Shown in pieces: positions 50,580 to 63,028 of a stretch of 64,000 nt of DNA. Location: assembly GCA_020226215.1 (NCBI GenBank), contig CM035234.1, positions 47,495,275 to 47,559,274 on the forward strand, written 5' to 3'. Within the stretch, counting starts at the first letter, position 1; each line of letters starts with the position of its first letter. Made by a program: the position numbers and the translations under genes. A model generated the notes under the pieces. It ran no database searches, was not told the origin of the DNA, and saw nothing but the letters and a program-made list of their open reading frames with translations. This DNA is from Sindora glabra (Eukaryota > Streptophyta > Magnoliopsida > Fabales > Fabaceae).

Positions 50580-51180
50580 TCATTCAATCCATTGTCATAC
50601 ATGTTTTTATCCAATTTATCTCTCTTCTCATATAGTCTCTTCATTAATCTAATCCAGAAAATTATTTCCCTATAAATTAGCAAAAACGACGTGAATATCT
50701 CATAAAAGTTGTGATGTAGAACATGGCATATACTTAAAGAGAATATCATTAAAAAAGGTCAACTTAATTTATTTTCTCTTTCCATTATTATATTTTTTTA
50801 CATAATTTATCTCTTTCTTTATTGTAGCTTCTCTATTATTTTATACCAGAAAATTATTTCCCTAAAAATAAAAATTTTATGGGTATCTAATAAGAAGTGT
50901 GACTTAAAGCACTTATTTGTATGGTATATATTTAGAGAGAATATTATTAAAAAATAATTCTAACCGATTTATCTCTCTCTTTTCATTATTATTATTTTAT
51001 CTAATTTATCTCTCCCTTTTCTATAGGATCTTCATTATTTTATTCAAAAAAAATATTTTTCTAAAAAATTAGTGAAAATAACATGAATATCTAATAATAG
51101 ATTTAACCTAGTGTGGTAATTGATGTGATATATATTCAAAGAAGATGTCATTAAAAAATTCTACTTTCTTTCATCCTTTT
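50580..51180. repeat. Three tandem units of about 195 bp
   Basis: Landmarks recur three times: a TTTATCTCTC segment, TTCATTATTTTA, then CCAGAAAATTATTTCCCT (50654, 50846, and a decayed version at 51045), then GAATATCTAATAA and AGAGAATATCATTAAAAAA. The spacing is 192 and 199 bp. The array is AT-rich and diverged, with no coding content. Confidence 0.65.
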
Positions 51181-51189
51181 TATTAATGG

Positions 51190-53989
51190 ACATTATAGTT
51201 TTAAGATTTTAAGAAATACACTTTTATAGGTTTTCTTAAGTAAATCAAAAGCATCAAGAACTAGAAAAAAATGAAATAAGTTAAGAAATTAATAGTTTAA
51301 AAATCAAACAATGGGAAAATATGAAATTACTCAAACTAATATATTTTAAAATAAAAAGGCATAAACTTTCAATTAATGTATAAAAAAATAAAAAAATATA
51401 TTTGAAAAGGAAGTTGTATTTCAAATAAGTAAAATTTAAAATAAAGACTAAAAGGAGTTGTTAGATAAATCCTTTGAAAAATAAACATTGAAAGTGAATT
51501 ATTGTTAACATGTGATCCTTTGTTTCATTAGAAAAATTTAAAACTTTCAATTAATTTTTTTATTTTCCATTATAGTATTAAAAAATGAAAATGCATTATC
51601 TCCTGAGATCATATCCATTTGAAACTTATTTTTATGGTTATAAAAGACCATCCTTGTATAAGAAATAATTTGTAGAATGATTTCATGAAAGTGCTAATAT
51701 GTGGATACAAAATAGATGATCACATGTTAAAAAGACTTTGAATTTAAACATTCTATATGTAAGACACATACTATGAGCAAGAAAGGATAAATCCATTAGT
51801 AAGATTTTACTTAACTTTAATTTATCGATTAGAATTATGTTTTCTCATTAAACCTTACAATATAACAAATCATCACTTGTGTTATGATTAAATTTTTTGT
51901 ATTTATACTATTTAGTCGTGAACTACTAGTTAGATGGACTCATGATACAAGTGAGTATGAAAAGGAAATTGTCTTGGTAAAAAAAGATATTATGACATAA
52001 ATAATTTTTTTAATCACGAGTTCACTCGTGTTTAACAAGTCTTTCTATCCACGAGTATAAATATGGTAGGAAAAGGTATATCTGTGACTAGTAACTCATA
52101 TTATTACAAATAAAATCATGAAAAAAATAAAATAAAATAAAATTATTATAAAAACTAATGTAACTAACTAAAATAACTTTTATATATTCAAATTGAATTG
52201 ATTATCTAACTAATTTGATCAATGCTAACTCGTTATCTAGTCTACACATCTATAGAAACCTATTAATGCTTTTGACGCACATTAAATTGGTGTAAGCCAT
52301 TGAAACTTTGTCTGTTTGGAAATTGCAAAATGTATTTATGGATAACTGAACTTTAATTTTCAAGTCAAGAAATGTCAAGCCTTATCATTATATCCATTTG
52401 TTTCTTTAATATTATAATGCGATATATTTTATGCAAAGTTATAGTTAATTGGTTGACTTAACAAATAAAAGTACACTTATGCAAAATTAATTATATAATA
52501 TTAAAATATTACATAAGTACACACAATAAAAATACATTCATGATAAAAAACTTTATGACTATATTTTAAAATTTATTTTTTTATAAACTAAAACCCATTT
52601 GTTTCATTACTAATTTCATTTTTATCAAATTTTCCCTTCACAAATATCTTATATCAATTTTATCTCTCACAAATAATAAATTAATTAATTTTATCCTTCT
52701 GTTAATATTTTTTTAATGAGTTAAGAAATAGAATAACTAAAATAATAAATAAATAATATGTAATGGATGAAATTGATTTTGAAATTATATGAGGTACCAA
52801 ATCAATATAACTTAAATTTATAAGGGACCTAAAAAATTTAAAAGAATTAATTGACAAAAATTTATATTATTTTCAATAAACTTTAAATATGCATTTTGAA
52901 GTATATACTATATACTATTGTACAAATCAATATACACACACACAAAAATAAACTTGCAAATCATACTTGTATGTAATTTTTTTTAATGTATATTATTAAA
53001 ATACATATAATTAATTTATTATAAAATATATTTAATTTTAAAATGATGCATTTTTTATTAATTATTGTTAATTAAGTTACGACAATATAAAAGTAAAATT
53101 TTTACATTTTTTGAGTAATTTTTATTATTTTCTAAAATTTTTTCGCTAAATATTGAATATAAGAAACAAATACTTATATAAATCATGACTTTAAACTATC
53201 ATGCATATTTAAATTTTAATTATAAATTAATATTTAAATTATTATAAGTTTATTTATTTTTAACTTTTTATTTATGATACGTATTTTTATCTCTCACAAA
53301 CATAAGATAAATTATTTAGCCTCTCACAATTTTTTAATATCATTTTCATTTCTCATATATTATTTATATCTTATTTTTGTTATTCCATCTATCAATTAAT
53401 TAACCCATGAATAAAAATATTAATGGATAAGGTAAATTAATCAAATCATTATTTATAAGGAATCAAATTGATATAAATGAAATTAACAAGAGACCAAATT
53501 ATATATACAACATCCTTAAACATAATTACTTAAAAATTTTAATATAATAATTTAATTATTATTAAATTATATATAATTTTACATAATTATTATTTTTAAT
53601 TTTTTAACGAAAGTTTCCTTAATATTATAGTAAAATTTTTTATTACATAATAATTTAATATCAATAATAATATTATAATACATATTTTTATATAGGTTTT
53701 GTTCCCTTAAAATTGAATCATTTTATCCCCTAAATTTAAAAATCTTGATTTTGATCCTCGTATTTTAAAAATTGTTTGATTGTGATCATGCCATTTGCAT
53801 TCCATTAAAAACTAGCAAGAATTGCTTTAATGGCAATATTATAGCTAATTAGTTAAGTTTGTCCTCTCCCTTCCTCTGCAATTTCTAATTCATTTAGGAA
53901 ACTCTAATCCTCATATAGCACCTAGAAGCTTCAATCACGGTGTACTAGGATTCTAATCGCGAGCCAAGTTCTAATAACAAAGCTAAACA
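51190..53989. other. AT-rich intergenic DNA
   Basis: No gene, RNA or bounded element could be supported in 2.8 kb. Composition is extreme in A and T, with several palindromic ATATAATTTAA-like stretches. Confidence 0.55.
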
Positions 53990-54493
53990 TGCCTTTACAA
54001 TCCTTACAAAGATCTCGAAGTCTCAATTTGGAACCTTTACTAACTTCCCAGCTTCCCTGAGTATCTCTTCATAAAAAGGGTTAACTATAAGCATCGATCT
54101 TGAAGTGAAAACTGCATTAGCTACGACTACCTCATAGGCGTTGTTGGTGGATCTAGTTATACCTTTTTCACTAGTGTCAAATCTTTTGAAGATAGGGATG
54201 CCCTGAAGATTTGAACTGATCACATCCTTAATTCCTTTGGTCATGCATGCTGGCCTTGGCGAAGTCAACTTGGCATGATTGGATTGCTTTATGTAGTTAT
54301 TGAGAGTGGAATTGTGGTTGTGAGGGAAGTTGATGGTGTGTGGAATAGTGTAGTGGTGGGGCTCAATATTGGTGCACTATATCAAGCTGTGATAGAGGTG
54401 CATTTAGTGGCAATAGCTGGAGTTGTCGGTGGTCCTATGGTTGTTGTGAGTGTGACAACGAAGTAAGTTTTGAAATGTTACATGACAATATGA
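53990..54493 (+). pseudogene. TIM23 mitochondrial import translocase pseudogene
   Basis: One frame, with no indel, aligns along most of a plant TIM23 protein, the inner-membrane import channel subunit. It begins with LYNPYKDLEVSIWNLY, continues with LP..PEYLF, HRS.SENCISYDYLIGVVGG, VKSFEDRDALKI and IGLLYVVIESGIVVVREVDG, then VWNSVVVGLNIGALYQA, and ends with VLKCYMTI before TGA. Stops interrupt it at 54041 (TAA), 54101 (TGA), 54212 (TGA) and 54464 (TAA). They fall where the family has Gln, Trp, Arg and Gln, so each is one C-to-T or G-to-A change. The start is not recognisable. It is intronless; it could be a retrocopy, but plant TIM23 genes may also lack introns and I saw no poly(A) tail. The last stretch reads open from 54275 but is only the C-terminal half. 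Confidence 0.85.
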
Positions 54494-55192
54494 GGAGGCC
54501 ATGTATAGCGAAAATTTATTGTTTTTCAAGTATCCATTTTGATTGATTGTTGTTGCATTACTAGCTATAGATTGTTAGATTATACCAATATAAGGCAGTT
54601 GATTAATGATGGTGCTGCTATTGAAAACTATCTGAATCCTTTTTTTTTTCCCTAGTAGACAAATGATAGGGATTCATCATCTCTACTAAGCCATTTCAAT
54701 TTGAGTGTGAGGGTTTTAGATATGTTTGGTGCAATTTGAAATGAGTTCAAACAAATTTAAAAATGGAAAACTTATTTGAGATTGGAGATTGTTCTTTGTA
54801 TGATGAATAATCTGGAAATTTATATATATTTTTTGTAAATTATTTCTTATTTTTCATTTTGATTGTAATTATTTTATGATTTTATGATTTTTTTTTCGTT
54901 GAAGTGGAAGGCTATTTGGCCTTTGATTTGGTAGCGAAAAATGCAAAATTTATGCCAACTAAGCAAACCTCCATTAGATTTTAATGAATCGCAAAGGGTA
55001 AGATCGAAATTAAACAATTCTAACATTATAGGGTCCAAAATCTAGATTTTTAAATTTAGGGGAACAAAATCATTTAATTTTAATTTTAGGACACGTGTTA
55101 ATCATTTAGTTGTTTAAAGGGATTAATCAATTTGATTTGATTATTAAAATGTTATAATTGATTAATTTTTCTTTCAATGGTTATATATTTAT
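54494..55192. other. Intergenic DNA between TIM23 pseudogene and foldback
   Basis: No ORF or bounded element was seen. A T run at 54640-54650 and AT-rich stretches are the only features. Confidence 0.5.
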
Positions 55193-56551
55193 AGGCTGAA
55201 CTTCTGGTTTTTTGATCATTTACCTTGAATTTGAAAAACAATTTATTGAATTGTTGTGCCGATAAAATATTTTATCAAAATTCTTAAAATTTTTTTTTAA
55301 ATATAATGCAAGTCACGAGAAGGGAGTTCCTGTGACCAGTGCAATCACAAGGGAGATCCCATTAATAGAAATTTTTTTTTATAAAAATTAAGACTTTTTT
55401 TTTAAGAGAACCCATTACCAAATTTTATTTTTTTAAAAAAGAAATTAAAACTTTTTTTAAAAGAAATTAAGCTGAATTTTTTTAAAAAAAATTAATTTAC
55501 CAGTTACCAGACCTTTTTTAGAAAAAATTAACTAGACTATTTTTTAAAAAATTTAATTTTAACTTATTAGATGAGTTATTTGCTTGTTACCAAATTTCTT
55601 TTAGAAAAAATTAATTTTAGTTTATCAGATGAGTTATTTTCATAAAGAGAATAGATTTTGAGCTTAAATTTAACTATTTTAGTTTGAATCCATTTTTTAC
55701 TTTTTTTATTTTTATTTTTATTTTTAATTTAATTTATATTTGATTTAATTTTTTTACATATTTAATATTGCTTAAATAGTAATTATTCGATATTTTAGGA
55801 TAAAATGAAATTATCAACTCTCATAATAATTAGTGTTTAAGCAACATTAAACATGAAAAAAAATTAAATTAAAATTAAAAATTAAAATTAGAAATTAAAA
55901 TTAGAAAAGTAAAAAATGAGTTCAAATTAAAATAGTTAAATTTAAGTTCAAAATCTATTCTCTTTATGAAAATAACCCATATGATAAGTTAAAATTAATA
56001 TTTTTAGAAAAAGTCTGGTAATAGGCAAATAACTTATTTGATAAGTTAAAATTAATTTTTTTAAAAAAAATTGGCTGGTTAATTTTTTTTAAAAAATAAT
56101 CTGGTTAATTTTTTTAAAAAAAATGTTTGGCAACAAGCAAATTAATTTTTTTTAAAAAAATTCTGCTTAATTTCTTTAAAAAAATAAAATTTGGAGCTGT
56201 TTTTTTTTTTAAAAAAAATCTTAATTTTTATAAAAAAAAATTTTCTGTTAACGGGGGTCCGGGGTTCTTTTAAAATAAAAGTCTTAATATTTATAAAAAA
56301 AATTTTTTTAGGGGGATTCCGGGGTTCTTTTAAAATAAAAGTCTTAATATTTATAAAAAATATTTTCTTTCTGTTAACGGGGGCTCCCCCGTGACTGCAC
56401 TGGTCATGGGAGCCCCCTTCCCGTGACCTGCATTATATTTAAAAAAAAAAACATTTTAAAGATTTTGGTAAAATATTTTATTGTCGCATCAATTCGATAA
56501 ATTGTTTTCCAAATTCAAGGTAAATGATCGAAAAGCCGTGAACTTCTGCCT
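55193..56551. mobile_element. 1.36-kb foldback element (long inverted repeat)
   Basis: The left arm (about 55193-55787) and right arm (about 55825-56551) are inverted copies around a 37-base loop. Matching landmarks are GATCATTTACCTTGAATTTG at 55217 against its complement near 56510-56530; ATATAATGCAAGTCACGAGA against the complement of TCCCGTGACCTGCATTATAT; GTGACCAGTGCA; and TTAATATTGCTTAAA beside the loop. The right arm is longer because a GGGTTCTTTTAAAATAAAAG-containing unit is amplified three times (56250-56380). The base of the stem is GC-rich (GGGGGCTCCCCCGTGAC). No transposase is present. It looks like a foldback or Mutator-like MITE. It ends about 280 bp before the reductase ATG. Confidence 0.75.
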
Positions 56552-56830
56552 CTCTATTAAGATATTTAGTTTTAATTTGACTAGAGCTACCAATATAGAA
56601 AAATATAACACTATATTTTAGGGATAAATGTGATTAATTTATATATTAAGCACTGAATCCTTCACTAAGCCTTGATTAAAAAAAAAAAATCCAATGGACT
56701 ATGGATATTACACCGTAAATGGTCTTGGTGCCGTCGAAACGTTCTCTGTATTGTAGTCTTACCCAAGTCGGACCCGACACAAACTTCTTCTGGGCGAACT
56801 GCAAGTGTAAGCTGAGGATTAGCAAACCAA
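56552..56830 (+). promoter_or_regulatory. Upstream region of the aldo-keto reductase gene
   Basis: The 280-bp interval between the foldback and the chosen ATG should hold the promoter or 5' leader. A second open frame, ATG at 56719, runs in to 56831 with a Ser/Lys/Cys-rich peptide (MVLVPSKRSLYCSLTQVG...) of transit-peptide character. It is one base out of register with the reductase frame. An in-frame TGA lies 18 bases upstream of the chosen ATG. Confidence 0.4.
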
Positions 56831-59800
56831 ATGCCTGTTCCTCTCTTCAACCTAGCTCCTAATCTCACAGTTTCAAGACTTTGCTTGGGTTCGCTCCTTT
56901 TTTTCACGTTAGAAATTCCATTTTTCTCTATTTTCTCTTCCTTTCTGGTCTCTGCTTGAAACCGTCTTCGAAATTCTGGCAGGAACCATGACTTTTGGTG
57001 AGCAGAACACACTGCCTGAGTCATTTCGCCTTCTTGATGGAGCCTTCGATGCCGGCATCAACTTCTTTGACTCAGCAGAAATGTACCATTTTCTTTTTCT
57101 TTTTCTTAGCTATTCTTCATACCTGGGTCATGCTTGAAGTGTACATATAATGCTGCATTCTGCAACTGTAGGTATCCAGTCCCTCAGCGTGTTGAGACTC
57201 AGGGTAGGAGCGAGGAGTATCTTGGCCGTTGGATTAGAGATAGAAAAATTCCTCGAGATCGTGTTGTCCTGGCCACAAAGGTAGTGAATTCAAATTGTTT
57301 TATTGTGAACGGGTTTGGGTTTTAGAATTTCCCTTGTAAGGATCAGATTGCAAAGCGAGTATCTTGTTTAAAGTGGAAAATAGAATGTCAAGCATGGGCT
57401 TGAACCACCAGTTGCAATTTTTATTACTCAAAATCTCTACTTCTAACTGCTTTCTGATTGAGTAAGATTCTGAGTGAACCTACTGATAAATCTTAAACCT
57501 TATCATAGTTCATAGTTTGGAATCTATTGTGATTAGCAACTGCAATATGGCATGATTGCACCTGTCTCTGCAACTGCAACTGTAATTTTTGGTAATTTTG
57601 TGTTGCAATAGTGGTATTTATCTGCGTTTTCATGCAATTGCAATTTTTGCAACACAATCACAATTGTGACTACAATTGCAATTTGAAACTGTCGTTTGAA
57701 CAGAAATATGAGAATTTTAGATCATATTTGGGTCAATAATATAACCCCCATAGCAAAAATTAACTCATTTCTCTCCCTTTTGAAGTAGTGTTTTATTAAC
57801 TATGATTACATTATTCTGTATCATCAGATGTTGTTATGTTCAAGTGAAGTCTTCCTGTTGCATAAGTTCTTGTAACTTATCTCTACTATGCTTGTGCAGG
57901 TTAGTGGACCATCTGGTCAAATGACTTGGATTAGAGGTGGCCCAGATTGTTTGGATGCCCAAAATATCAGTGAAGCTGTAGACAACAGGTTAATTTCTCT
58001 TGTAAAAAGGTCTTTACTTGGTGAACTACTCTAGCTGTGATTTGAATTAGACATTCATGATCGTTTTACAATTATTACTTTGCACAATCTCTCCAGTTAA
58101 CTAAGAGTTTCTCTGGCAATTCCCAGCCTTTTCCTTGTCTTTTCTCATAAATATATAGTGTGAATTGTCTAGAAATCAGGGGCTTCCTTCTATGTAAATT
58201 GGAATTGCTTTCTCTTTGGTGATTATTTACCATAGCACACCACGATAAGTAGACTTATTTATAGTACCCTACTTCTGGATTTAAATTTGATTGTTCATAA
58301 TATAAACTCACATGAAAGCAAGCACATTGAAAAAGTAGAGAGGAGATGAGTAAGGAAGTATTGTTTGAGAGAGACTTATAAACTTGTTTAAGAATATTAT
58401 GCGAGGTGTTATCTTTGATAGTTTTGCTTGTTGTTATGTGCAGTTTGATGCGGTTGCAGACAGATTATATTGATCTTTTTCAAATTCATTGGCCTGATCG
58501 GTTTGTATGTGGAAATTTAATTTATTTTTTTAAAAGTATTCTTGCCATTGATAGTTGAATATCTAACACTGGCTAGCTTTCATATTTTCACCTAGATATG
58601 CGAATGCTATGCACATGCATATATGATAAATTCTTAGCTCCAACTGTTTTGCTAATGCTTGTAGTTATATTCCAATGTTTGGAGAAACTGAATATGATCC
58701 TAGCCGACAGTACTCATCAATTAGTATAGATGAACAACTTGGTGCTCTCAGCAGAGCTGTGAATGCTGGTAAGGTTAGTGATAATACAAACAGTCTTCCA
58801 TTGGGGGTCAATTTTTATTTAAAGCATTGTTGGTATGAAAGGAGATCATTTTCTTTGTAGATCAGATATGTTGGTCTCAGCAATGAAACTCCGTATGGCC
58901 TGATGAAGTTTATTCAGGGTGCAGAAAAAGTTGCTTGCCATCCCAAGATAGTATCTTTACAGGTTTTGTCACTAGCTTTCACACAAATAATCTCTCTCTC
59001 TCTCTCTCTTCTACACACACACACACACACTCTCCAATCACTGCACCTTCACCTTTAAGTCCACGACACACTAACTTCTTTTATTGTAGTTTACTTTTGA
59101 GGCTAATTTGCTTCCCTCTTGTGACAGAATTCATATAGCCTTCTCTGCCGAACTTTTGATTTTGCAATGGCTGAGTGCTGCCATCATGAGAGGTATTCAT
59201 CATTATAATATGAGTTGGATTTTTATGCTTGATTTACTGATGAATAATATGATGATAATGCATTCCTTGTTGCTACCTATCCATTTTTAATGAAAGAGAG
59301 AGAGAGAGAGAGGGAAGAACACTTTGAGTTGGTAAGGGGGAAAAAAACTTGGCACATTGCTAACTGAATTGTGGGATAAGGCTTTGTTGTTGTTGTATTG
59401 CTAACTGAATTATTCTTGGGGCATAATTGGAAAGGCAGGAAAGTTAGGCATAATAGTCTAATAATCAGCTACCTGATTGATATCAACATGTTTGGCTTTA
59501 ATAGACGTATAGTATAGAATCCATCTCCATTGGATAGTTCAACGAAGGCTGCTTGGTACATGAAGTCGTTATTCTGACTTTGCTGTTAACTCATTTTGAA
59601 AACTAAACTAACTTTTAGATGATCAATTGCTCTTTTCAGGGTCAGCTTGTTGGCCTACAGTCCCCTGGCAATGGGCATACTTTCAGGGAAATATTTTTCC
59701 CCTGATGGTGGTCCCACAGATGCTCGGTTGAATCTTTTTAAAGGTCAAATGGCACATTGCTTAATGAAATCTTTTGAACAGAAAATGATTTAAAGATATG

Positions 59801-61475
59801 TTCTTTTCAGCATCTGTGATCTTGTCGAACTAATACTTTTCATCATCACAGGGGGGTATTCAGAAGGAGAATCCAGATACAATTTGTCAAATAATACTAT
59901 AAAGGCAGCGACCAGGGTATGACACTTATACTCCCAACATTTATGTAGTACGATTCTTTTTCCAGTACATTTTAATTTTCTTTACTGCAGAGAAGATAGA
60001 AGAGTATGGTATGGCATCATCTAATGTGATTAAGACAAGCAAAATATTCAACTAATACTTTTATGACTTGCAAATGTGGCAAAGTAGTTATTTTCCTAGT
60101 GGGGCAAATTTATGAAAGAAAAAGAGTGAGCTGTCCTTGCTAAGTATGTTTCTTGTACAGATCAGATAAATAGTCGTTTCATTCTGTGTTTGTTTAAGAA
60201 CATTTGTTGTCTTTTGGGTAAACAAAAATTTCCTGCTCAAACTAGTGCTCTGCAATATCAATTAATAACCTTTTGCTTAGGGTGAGTAAAAAACGTGCCT
60301 CGTTTAAGGACTTTGTAATCTGTTTACCTTAACTACCAGCTTTTTAACAATTATATTCTGTTTTATCCAAGATGTGGATGTTGAAGGAGAAAACTTATGG
60401 TCAACAATAATTAGGTGGAAGTTCATGTTCTTTGTCTTCTCCACTTGACTGATTTAATATATTTACTTTTTCACTTTGCAGCAATACCTTGACATCGCAA
60501 AAAACCATGGCCTTCATCCTGTATCGCTTGCAATTGGTTTGATAATCTCTCTTTTTATTTCTTATAATATTTTGGTGATTGGAGAAGGGTAGGGGTGGAG
60601 TTGAGCTAAGCTAAGTCAAGATTTGACTTTTTCAAATAAGGCTTGAGTTAAAAAGAGATGTGCTTGAGCTCAATTCAAGCTTGATTATCCATTAAATTTC
60701 GCTTGATCTCGAGCTCGACTATATTGATGCTCGAACTTGAATTGACTTATCAACTTGATAATGATAATCACTATAAATTTTCACCGACCTTGATTTTAAG
60801 GAGGTCAGAGTTCACCTTGAGCTTGTTCATTGTTTCTAGCACAATAAGAGATAGAAAAATATGTACATATATTAAATTTTAATTATATATAAAAAATATA
60901 ATATGTAATCAGGCGTCTTTTAAGCTAAACAAGTTGAGAATGACAGTATCATGTTGGGCTTCATTAGCTTAAACAATTCATTTTTTTCTTGTTTGAGTTT
61001 GATAAATCGAACCATAAACATTGTCTTGTTATGCAGTGGCAGTGGAGGGCATTTGGTTTAGCCAGATAATTTTAGGGAAAAATTCTATGACACATCATTG
61101 ATTCAGTAATATATCAGTATATCACCAGATTTGACTGTTGTTGATATATTATCGTACGACGTATGAAATTTAACTTAAAAAAAAAATGTAAACCTGATTT
61201 ACAGTTAGATTTAATAGTATATTTGTACGCTACTATATCGAAATCTCTCCATAATTATAGCTGACTTGATTATCTCATGTTTACATTTTTCCATGTTCAT
61301 TTGTTTTAATGCAGCCTTTGTTTTGAGACATCCCCTTGTTGCCGCTGCTGTTTTTGGGGCTACCAAGTTATGGCAGCTCCAAGAGGTTCTCAATGCCTGT
61401 GAGATCGAGCTGACATCCGAAATAATTGAAAAAATTAACATTGTTCATTCGAGGTTTCCTAATCCATGTCCCTGA
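56831..61475 (+). CDS. Aldo-keto reductase (Tas-like NAD(P)-linked oxidoreductase), 12 exons
   Basis: Exons 56831-56888, 56983-57082, 57172-57280, 57900-57988, 58444-58500, 58665-58773, 58861-58962, 59128-59192, 59640-59743, 59852-59916, 60482-60536 and 61315-61475 join in frame to 357 residues, all with GT-AG junctions. The protein should reduce carbonyl groups with NADPH; the natural substrate is unknown. The family's catalytic tetrad is present: Asp49 and Tyr54 (FDSAEMYP), Lys89 (LATKVSG) and His134 (QIHWPDR). Later signatures are RYVGLSNETPYG, CHPKIVSLQNSYSLLCRTFD and LLAYSPLAMGILSGKYFSP. It closely resembles the plant chloroplast protein of the Arabidopsis At1g04420 type, which carries an N-terminal extension. 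The extension is missing here unless an upstream exon or the out-of-frame ATG at 56719 is used. Intron 11 holds a MITE. Confidence 0.9.
58991..59030. repeat. Compound (TC)n(AC)n microsatellite in reductase intron 7
   Basis: A run of about nine TC units is followed after TTCT by about nine AC units. A (GA)n run lies in the next intron at about 59294-59313. Confidence 0.9.
61076..61250. mobile_element. MITE-like foldback, copy 2, in reductase intron 11
   Basis: This 175-bp element starts GGAAAAATTCTATGACACAT and ends with the complement of GGAGAGATTTCGATATAG. It shares the interior GATTTACAGTTAGATTTAAT and the TTTGTAC segment with the copy at 5041-5201. Its 3' end lies about 65 bp before the last exon, close to where the branch point should be. 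Confidence 0.5.
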
Positions 61476-63028
61476 TCATATGATATTGTTTTTCAATATC
61501 ATGCGTCTTGAAATTTCTTTTCCCAGAAGTTTTCTTGTGTACTCAATCCATCGGACGGGGATTTAGGAGTAGCATCGTTGTAAACGAAAAAGGTTGCGTT
61601 GTCCTTTGGTCCAGCCGGGAGATGCGTTTCCAATATCGTGGAATGCATTTTTACTAGACCATGCATACATGTAAGGATTTGGGCTGTTTTAAAGAAAAAT
61701 ATCTTTCGTAAAAATAATTTTATTTATTTATATTTATGGTTATGAAGTATTAAGATAATAAAAAGAATTTTATTTATTCAATTTTAAATTTGGAGAGCGG
61801 CAGAAAACTACTTTTTAGAGAAGTTATTTTGCCTTCACAGTTATAACAACATATTTTTTTAATTACAAATTATATGAATGGCTGGGGATTTTTTTCACTT
61901 CAGATGAAGTATGGCTGGGGACCTTTTTACTTCAAATGAAGCTTTCACAGAGAGAGAGAGAGACCGATGGGAAATCTAATAAAACTAACAGATTCTTGAT
62001 TGTGAGACCCTTTGACTTATAGTCAATACAACTCTGGTGCTCTGCTCGGGCATTAGTTCTCCATGGTGAGTGTTTAGTTACCCTAATTTTCTTATGCTAA
62101 TCTTTCTCCTCAATTTTTCATTTGTAAAGACTCTGAGAAATATGGTCTTTTCTTTTAATAAAAGCTGAAAAGTGCTTAAAATGGTTTTTGATTTCTTAAA
62201 AGTATTCATGTGCAAGTTGTGCATGCTGGTCACAACTTGTCCTTGTATGTACTCAATCACCACGACATATTATCTTAATCTGACGAGGCGTATTTTCATC
62301 GAGTGACTTGTTTTGTTGATCGAGAAAATTTAGAATATCATTCGAGTAGAGTTAGTAAGCAACATTATGTTAAAAATATATCTTTAATAACGATAACAAT
62401 GATAAAAAGATGGTTGTAAGTATGTTGACTCCAAATTCCTTGCTGGAGAAAAATCTTTTAATTATTGTCTCACTTAGCTACAATTTTATGTTAGAAAGTG
62501 GTGAAAACGTTTGCAAAAAGTCATAACTACTATGAAGTCAATTTGCATATTAATAAAAATATTAATTACATTCACCTCGAGATACAGCACGCTGCCTTCG
62601 TCTTATATGTTCATGTTTTAGCTAAATATTATCTAAAAAATTAAGTTGTGCATATGTATGTATGCTTTAGCTAAAGAAGAAGAAGAAAAAAGATATCCTA
62701 TGCATTATAATATATTATTTACATTAGCTGCACACCAAAGCACTACTATGTATTTCATAGTTTTTATATTTGTATTTATGTAATCTGATTGCATATATAT
62801 ATGTATGTGGCATATGATAACGTTTTTATATCACAAGTGCAAGTATAGCTCTAGTATTCCGGCTGCTAATATTAACTACCATTTCAACTCACTTTTTATA
62901 TAAAAATAATGTGTATAAATAAATTAAAAGTAATAAATATTAAATTTTAATTTATTATATTATTTTATGATTATATATTTAAGTTTTTAAATAATAATTT
63001 TTTGAAATTTAATATAAGAATTAAAAAT
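61476..63028. other. Reductase 3' region and intergenic DNA
   Basis: The first 200 bases should be the 3' UTR of the reductase gene. A short duplication, GGCTGGGGA(C/T)...TTTTTCACTTC/TTTTTACTTC...GATGAAG, lies at 61878-61942. No gene was seen. Confidence 0.45.

Noticed and set aside
54023..54268. 81-codon minus-strand frame over the TIM23 region
   Set aside because: The plus strand aligns with TIM23 along its whole length; the minus frame is its shadow.
56191..56394. 67-codon frame with repeated ILIFIKK peptides
   Set aside because: It is the translation of the triplicated unit in the foldback's right arm.
56665..57024. 119-codon minus-strand frame over the first reductase exons
   Set aside because: It is antisense to two exons that fit the reductase family and has no known features.
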